NCBI GenBank assembly: GCA_036245525.1
Contig: BTPG01000006.1
Span: 93,616,650 to 93,680,649 of the forward strand
DNA length: 64,000 bases
Direction: 5' to 3'
Source: Semisulcospira habei
Lineage: Eukaryota; Mollusca; Gastropoda; Semisulcospiridae
Shown here: positions 58,825-64,000 of the stretch, piece after piece
Numbering within the stretch: position 1 is the stretch's first letter
Layout of the letters: the number at the start of each line of letters is the position of its first letter
Position numbers and translations under genes: made by a program
Notes under the pieces: model-generated
Told to the model about the DNA's origin: nothing
The model's input: the letters and a program-made list of their open reading frames with translations, nothing else
Database searches by the model: none

Positions 58825-58944
58825 GTTGGATACTACTTTTTGTCATCCCTCCCCTGATAATCTGGTACTAAACCTACACCAGAGAGGTGACAGCCAAGCG
58901 TGTAAAAATGCAGCCATTCCATGTGCCCAAGGGTGCCTTTTATC

Positions 58945-59330
58945 TTTTTAAGTCTCTTCTATGTATAGAAGGGACTTTTTAGGACGGGTCGCAGTGGGGC
59001 GAATTTGATAGCATGTCCATGATGTCAAAGGTGGGCAGGCCCAAACCTCTCACAATTGAAGTAACAAGATACAAATTACGTCACGTCTAGTTACGCTAAC
59101 CTTGCAGCTGAACATACATTTGGCGCAAAGCGCCATATGTGCATATGTATGTATGTGTGTGCATAATTATGTATGTAAACAAGAGAATCTCCAATATTTC
59201 TGTACACAAGCTTGAAACTTGGCGAAGTACTTTCTTAAGAAGGTGGCTAAGAGAGCCTCCGAGCATATTGTAATTGAATGTCTCATTCAAGACATAAACA
59301 ACCGTTTATAGCAAGCTGGTTGACCCAGAT
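58945..59330. other. Short hairpin and intron sequence
   Basis: A small hairpin at about 58949-58979 (AAGTCTCTTCTA/TGTA/TAGAAGGGACTT), followed by about 350 bp with nothing that I can name except a GTATGTATGTGTGTGC patch near 59145. The hairpin may be the edge of the repeat that continues at 59340. Confidence 0.4.
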
Positions 59331-59339
59331 TAGAGTCTG

Positions 59340-60228
59340 TAATTTTTTGCTCAAGTACGAAGCAAAGTGAGTATGTTTTGGGCCAGTGGTCATCCGTCCG
59401 TCCGCCGTCATCCGTGGTAAACTTTAACATTGGCATTTTCTCGGAGACTATTCAAGCCACAGTCTTCAAACTTGGCCCAAGGATACTTTGTGGCAAGACC
59501 TTTCTAAAAATACCAATTTGAGTGACCTCTCACAAAGGTCAAGGTCACAGGGGATCAGGAAATACGTGAAAAATAGGTATATTTTGACATAATTTGTTTT
59601 TTCTCAAATACTATTCACAACTTCAAACCCAAAGTTGGTACAAAGATACCTGATGGTAAGACCTTTCTATGCATACTAATTTGGATGAGTGTTTGGAAAG
59701 GTCAAGGGTCACAAGAGCTCAGGAAATAGGTCACGGGTCACAAGATCTCAGGAAATAGGTCCAAAATAGCCATATTTTGACAAAAGATGTTTTTTTCTCA
59801 AATACTATTCACAACTTTAAACCCAAACTTGATACAGAGATACCTGATGGTAAGACCTATCTATGCATACTAATTTGGATGAGCCCTTGGAAAGGTCAAG
59901 GGTCACAAGAGCTCAGGAAATAGGTCTAAAAGTAAAAGTACTATTCACAACTTCAAACCCAAATTTGGTACAGATATACCTGATGGTAAGACCTATCTAT
60001 GCGTACTAATTTGGATGACCCCTCGGAAAGGTCAAGGGTCACAAGAGGCGGGCAAATGTTTGATAAAATTGTAGGTTTTATCAACATTTTTGCAAATTTT
60101 TCGATCAAATTTGGCACAAAGGTAGCTGATGATAAGACCTTTCTATGCCTACTAATTTAGTCGACTCAAAGCAAAGGTCAAGGTTCATGGGGGTAGACAG
60201 ATGTGTGAAAAATGCTTACATTTTGAGA
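59340..60228. repeat. Tandem array of GGTCAAGGGTCACA units
   Basis: About five units of 120-200 bp. Each reads CAACTTCAAACCCAAATTTG, then ACCTGATGGTAAGACC, TATGCNTACTAATTTGGATG, GGAAAGGTCAAGGGTCACAA and AGGAAATAGGTC. A leader (CCGTCCGTCCGCCGTCATCC, 59391-59416) precedes the array. One further unit is at 39350-39490. I recall this kind of repeat as common in mollusc intergenic DNA; its origin is not known to me. Confidence 0.75.
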
Positions 60229-60493
60229 AAACATTAATTTTTCTTTAAAATATATTTTTTCGAAAAATACTTACCAATGACATTACTGTCTGGAAGTGTC
60301 AACTACTTACCCAATTTTAGCCTAAGAACTTATTGTGTTCCTACACAACCCGGGAGGCACTCGGGGAACCTAACTAGGGCCGAGAGTAGCCTCCTGTCCC
60401 AGCCCATTCGGGCACTCACCACGTGGCCCAATCACAATCAGTTGTGATACTTTGCTTACCAGCGGCAAGCGGGGCAGGTGGGAGGGTCCTCCG

Positions 60494-60592
60494 AGTAATG
60501 TCATCGGTAAGTATTTTTCCCAAAAATATATTTTAAAGAAAAATTTATTTGTTTCTTCAAAAACATTACCAATGACATTACTGTCTGGAAGA
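60494..60592. repeat. E5 internal complementary region
   Basis: AGTAATGTCATCGGTAAGTA to CATTACCAATGACATTACT. The 19-nt box is at 60464-60482 on the minus strand. Confidence 0.88.
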
Positions 60593-60679
60593 ATGGCGAA
60601 AAGGTGGAGGGTGCCGCGCCCAAGTTACTGCCATAAAGGGCATACGACAGAGCCACACACCCAGTCGCCAAATTCCCGA

Positions 60680-61990
60680 CAATTTTAGCTAAGTGCGTAC
60701 CTACGGCGCTTCCGGAGCCGGGAGGGAGTGTTGCGCTGCGGCGATGTCCCCCACCAGGGCGAGATTGTCTCGCTGGCCCGACAGATCCCTGAGGTAGAAG
60801 CGGGCTAAGGTTGATTCTGCCCGCCAGCCCACTGCGGCCACGATGTCTCGAACAGCACAGTTGCAATCGAAGGCGACGCTCGCGGCCATGGCTCGAACCT
60901 CATGTGCGCGGATCTTGACCCTCTTCGCACCGTCTTGGGAAAGGTCCTGGTAGGCGGACCGTATGACCGTATGATATCGTCTGAGCTGTTATGTCATTTC
61001 TGCCGAGGGCCAAAGGCAGAAAGAGGCGTGACCGTCCGCGACGGACGGGCTTGGATCTGCGGAGGTAAACGCGTAAGGTGCGCACAGGATCTTGTTGCCG
61101 GGTCTCCCGAGGAAAATTTGCGTGTTTCAACGGCTGAATAGTTATGACGGGTGGTGCAGCCAAGGGAGACCTGGTCTTGGCTAGGAAGGCAGGGTTGGTG
61201 AGCAATTGCACAGAGCCATCCGCCCGAAACTGGAGGCAGGTAGAACTCGCCGACAGCGCATGTAGTTCGCTTACTCTGGCCGCCGTGGCTAGGGCTAAAA
61301 GGAAACATGTCTTCCGTGTCACATCAGCGAAGCGAGCCAGGGAAAGGGGTTCGAACCTGTCCGAATTAAGCCACGTCAGGACCCAGGGTACACTACGCAA
61401 GCCAGCAACCAACACCACAAAGCAAGCCCTAAGATGGAACCCACAGGGAAAAAGGAAGAGAGGTCGGCCACGAAACACCTGGCGACGTGAACTGGAGACA
61501 GATGCCAAGAAGATGGGCCACACCTGGGGACAGCTGGAGAGACTCGCCCAGGACAGAGACGGCTGGAGGGACCTTGTCGGCGGCCTATGCCCTAGGGGGG
61601 GTGATGGGGGTAAGTAAGTAAGTAAGGACCCAGGGTAGGTCCCAGCGACGAATCAGGGAGCGGGGAACCGGGCACTGCAGGCCAAAATGTGCCATCAGTT
61701 CTGCGAGATCTTTACATGCGCCAGAGTCTGGGTGGCCGAGATGACGGTAAGTGTCAGCAATCATGGACAGGTATCCTCGGATCGTGATGGTGGCGAGGCC
61801 TAGGTCTCCAAAGAGCCAGAGGAAGAAGTTCGCAAGCTGTGGAGTAGTCAATGCAAGGGGAGAGAGATGCCGGTCATTGCACCATGACTGGAGTACTCGC
61901 CACTTGCCCTCGAAGGTTGACAGGCTGAAGCGATTGCTTCCACAGCAGCACCCGAGAAGCCTCTGGCGGTGAGGGCTTGCCGCACAATCT
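60680..61990 (-). pseudogene. E5 tyrosine recombinase, split by a LINE fragment
   Basis: The N-terminal part is at 61990-61625 (LANFFLWLFGDLGLATITIR, TYRHLGHPDSGACKDLAEL). The catalytic part is at 61390-60700: LATAARVSELHAL, TLRVYLRRSKPVRRGRSR, then in a second frame an H-x-x-R box and VAAVGWRAESTLARFYLRD with the nucleophile Tyr, ending at SLPAPEAP. All catalytic residues are readable. Disruption comes from the inserted LINE fragment and one frameshift near 60890-60960. Confidence 0.85.
61391..61624 (+). mobile_element. Short RTE-like LINE 3' fragment
   Basis: Flanked by the duplication AGGACCCAGGGTA (61378-61390 and 61625-61637). It encodes the end of an RT ORF (TTKQALRWNPQGKRKRGRPR, then TWGQLERLAQDRDGW) and ends in a TAAG repeat. 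It is related to, but distinct from, the copies at 1857 and 7805. Confidence 0.88.
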
Positions 61991-62161
61991 CAGGCGTGAA
62001 GGAGGAGCCGCTCCGGGCACGGGTGGAAAAGCGGCTGGCGGGGCTGCTTGAGCATAGTCCTCGAGGTGGGGAGACGAAGAGGGGGACCCATGGCGAGACT
62101 GAGGAGGTCGGTGGTCCAAGACCTGGTCCAGGAGAACAGGGCGACCAGGAACACTATCGCG

Positions 62162-63017
62162 ACGCTCACCGGCCTCCGTAGCGCAGTGGTTAGCGTGTCG
62201 GACTGGCGGCCGGGAGATCCGGGTTCGAATCCCAGCCGAGTCAAGCGGGATTTTTCCTACCTGGGTCGGCTCCTACCCAGAGCGGGTGTGCTATGGACCC
62301 AATGGGAAGGCTGATGCCCCGCAGCCGAGACTCACCCACTTCACGTGTGCGACTTTGGACGTGCTACCCGGGTTATGACACATCGCAAGGTGTAGATGAT
62401 TACACGGCTGTCACCGCAGGTGTCCGCAGTTCCCAGGCCTGGTTAATACCAGGATATTTATGACAGGAAGCGTGGAATGCGGCCCTGTCACGCAGTCCTC
62501 AACCACATGGACCACCATGGCATCATCATATAATCACCCTCATCCTCATCATCATGCAAAATGAAAAAACCGCTGTTCCAGGTTTCTGATCCCTCAAGTC
62601 TCTGTCTCATGGTGATCTCATTCCAGTCCTCCAGTAGCCTAGGTGCGCGGTGTCTTCGCAGACCTCTGCTGTGCGTGGAAGGACGTAGTGGTTGACTCGC
62701 TACCTCTGGGGGGAGCTCCCACTTGTTGACTCCGCGACTGGCAATGTCGTAAGTAGGGGAATAGTAGGTATGGTCACCTGAAGGCTACACTGAGCACCAC
62801 CGAAGTGACTCGGCAGCAGTGCGGAGTTTCCTCCGGAGGGAGTCCCCTACTACCTGACATATGTATAGCGGCAGGACCGGGAGTCTGGCTGGAACAACCA
62901 GCGGGCCTTGGTGAGCACACTGGGGTTGACCGGGATGAGCGGCGTGAGAAGAAGACCTCTGAGGTTGACAAAACTTGGAGTAGCAAAAAAACAAAAAAAA
63001 AAAAAAAAAAAAAAAAA
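62162..63017 (+). mobile_element. Long tRNA-headed SINE-like element
   Basis: A tRNA-like head with A box TAGCGCAGTGGTTAGC (62177-62192) and B box GGTTCGAATCC (62222-62232), a body with CAT-rich sequence near 62510-62555, about 440 bp of unrecognised sequence, and an A-rich tail ending near 63017. AACACTATC with near-matching CG follows on both sides (62150-62161 and 63017-63028). At about 855 bp it is much longer than usual SINEs, so it may be a SINE fused to another transcript. It splits the E5 Dam-like region. Confidence 0.75.
62163..62240 (+). promoter_or_regulatory. Internal Pol III promoter boxes of the SINE
   Basis: A box TAGCGCAGTGGTTAGC and B box GGTTCGAATCC are separated by about 30 bp, the correct order and spacing for a tRNA-type internal promoter. 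Loss of the final acceptor-stem pairing argues against a working tRNA gene. Confidence 0.7.
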
Positions 63018-64000
63018 ACACTATCACGTCACAACCTCGGAGCTTGAGTAGGACTTTGGGAACGAGAACCGTCGGGGGATAAGCATATGCAAAGAGACCG
63101 TCCCACGGAATGGAGAGCGCATCGACAGTCCAAGCTTGAGGGTCTGGTATCGGGGAGACGAAGAGGGGAAGCTGGTGATTCCACCACGTGGCAAATACGT
63201 CGATCATGGGAGTCTCCCACTGAGCGCAGATCATCTGAAAGATGTCCGGGTGTAGTGTCCATTCCGTGTGCAGTAGTTGGCCGCGCCGAGAGATGGAGTC
63301 GGCCAACACGTTCAAATGTCCGGGGATATGTCGAGCTCTGAGGGAGATGCCGTGGTCCTCGCACCAGCGCATCAGGCGGTAGAGGAGAATGCACAGATCG
63401 GGAGAGTGTGTACCTCCCTGCTTCTGAAGGTAGGAGACTACAGTGGTGTTGTCCAACAGGACAAGAAGCGTCTGGTGGCGAAGGTGGACTTCCCACACGA
63501 TGAGCGCTTGCCAAACTGCTTGCAGCTCGAGCCAGTTGATGTGTCTGTCCGCCAGGTCCGGCGTGCAGAGGCCGGACGTCGAGAGGAAGCTAGGGAGCAG
63601 GTGTGCACCCCATCCGGAGAGACTTGCATCCATGCATAGCGAGAGCTGAGGGGGCGGTGAGGCGAGAGGAACTCCCGAAGCGAGCCAAGATGTGTCCATC
63701 CAGCGCTGTAGGTGTGGGCGAAGGATTGGAGGCACCGGCACCAGGGCATCGATGTCGGCAGAGGACGGACGCCAATGAAGCAGGAGATGTAACTGAAGCG
63801 GGCGGGAGTGAAGATGACCTAGAGGCAGGAGATCCGCCGCTGCATTCATCAGGCCAAGAAGTTGCAGCCAGACTCTGGCGGGAACGGACTCCGCCCGGGC
63901 AAGCTGAGCGGTGAGGGAGGCCAACTTCTGGATCCGAGGCTCAGGCAAACACACTCTGTTGATGTCGGTCGCAAATGCCATCCCAAGATGAATAAACCGG
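63018..64000 (-). pseudogene. E5 RT end, RNase H and Dam-like region
   Basis: An open minus frame runs from 63981 through RT thumb (MAFATDINRVCLPEPRIQKL), RNase H (LSLCMDASLSGWGAHLLPSF; INWLELQAVWQALIVWEVHL; LLDNTTVVSYLQKQGGTHSP; ARHIPGHLNVLADSISRRGQ) and the Dam-like part (MIDVFATWWNHQLPLFVSPI, AYAYPPTVLVPKVLLKLRGC) to the SINE insertion point. No disruption is visible. The palm with YLDD would be beyond 64000. This gives the best reference for RNase H in this DIRS family: the Asp, Glu, Asp and final His/Asp residues are all present. The SINE is the only break. Confidence 0.85.

Larger units (their letters stand above)
60235..64000 (-). mobile_element. DIRS-type retrotransposon E5, partial, minus strand
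   Basis: The 3' terminal repeat (about 60263-60463) and internal complementary region (60494-60592) are at the left. Recombinase, Dam-like region, RNase H and the end of RT follow to the right, running off the window. It lost its continuity to two later insertions (61391-61624 and 62162-63017). Outside these the reading frames are the best preserved of all the DIRS copies here. Confidence 0.88.

Noticed and set aside
62163..62240. Functional tRNA gene
   Set aside because: A and B boxes are good, but the acceptor stem does not close and the sequence continues into a SINE body with an A tail and target duplications.

Overview
The window is eukaryotic nuclear DNA, most likely from a mollusc and probably a marine gastropod. 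The organism call is an inference. It rests on a split gene with GT-AG introns, on the mix of mobile elements (DIRS-type tyrosine-recombinase retrotransposons, I/Nimb- and RTE-like LINEs, tRNA-headed SINEs, hAT and Harbinger derivatives, many TTAA-flanked hairpin elements), and on repeat types typical of mollusc genomes. There is no bacterial-style operon, CRISPR array or phage.

One host gene spans almost the whole window on the + strand: VPS18, the core HOPS/CORVET tethering subunit. I can place 16 coding exons between 2560 and 58824. Joined, they give 1575 nt, exactly 525 codons, in one open frame with compatible phases at all 15 junctions. They cover the N-terminal beta-propeller and the start of the alpha-solenoid. 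The first exon or exons lie upstream of the window or were not recognised. The C-terminal solenoid and RING domain lie downstream. Only about 2.5% of the window is coding; the rest is intron swollen by transposons.

Layout. 1-2559: LINE tail, a hAT element nested in a hairpin element, and a truncated RTE-like LINE. 2560-4376: exons 1-3. 4377-18622: a 14 kb intron holding a nest: a TTAA hairpin element (5711-18434) split by a roughly 6 kb I/Nimb-like LINE (5730-18348), which is itself split by an RTE-like LINE (7805-9919, minus) and by a full-length I-superfamily LINE with an intact 1277-codon ORF (10220-14742). 18623-19209: exons 4-5. 19315-25033: DIRS element E1. 25514-31353: exons 6-10 with many hairpin elements between them. 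31755-36707: DIRS E2, which has lost its reverse transcriptase. 37406-41364: exons 11-15. 41365-58671: a 17 kb intron with DIRS E3 (+, decayed), DIRS E4 (minus, RT replaced by unknown sequence, carrying a Harbinger derivative) and a truncated LINE. 58672-58824: exon 16. 58825-64000: a tandem repeat, then DIRS E5 (minus), which runs off the window and carries a LINE fragment and a long tRNA-headed SINE.

The DIRS elements share one architecture: inverted terminal repeat, Gag with a Cys-rich N-terminus and internal repeats, RT, RNase H, a Dam-like region, tyrosine recombinase, internal complementary region, and inverted terminal repeat. The remaining intron sequence is dominated by palindromic elements with TTAA ends. 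These look like several piggyBac-type MITE families that share ends and cores in different combinations. The best leads are the modular hairpin families, the conserved Cys-rich Gag module and the 19-nt box beside the internal complementary region of the DIRS elements, the RT-less DIRS derivatives, and a perfect 5' splice-site match in the DIRS ends.
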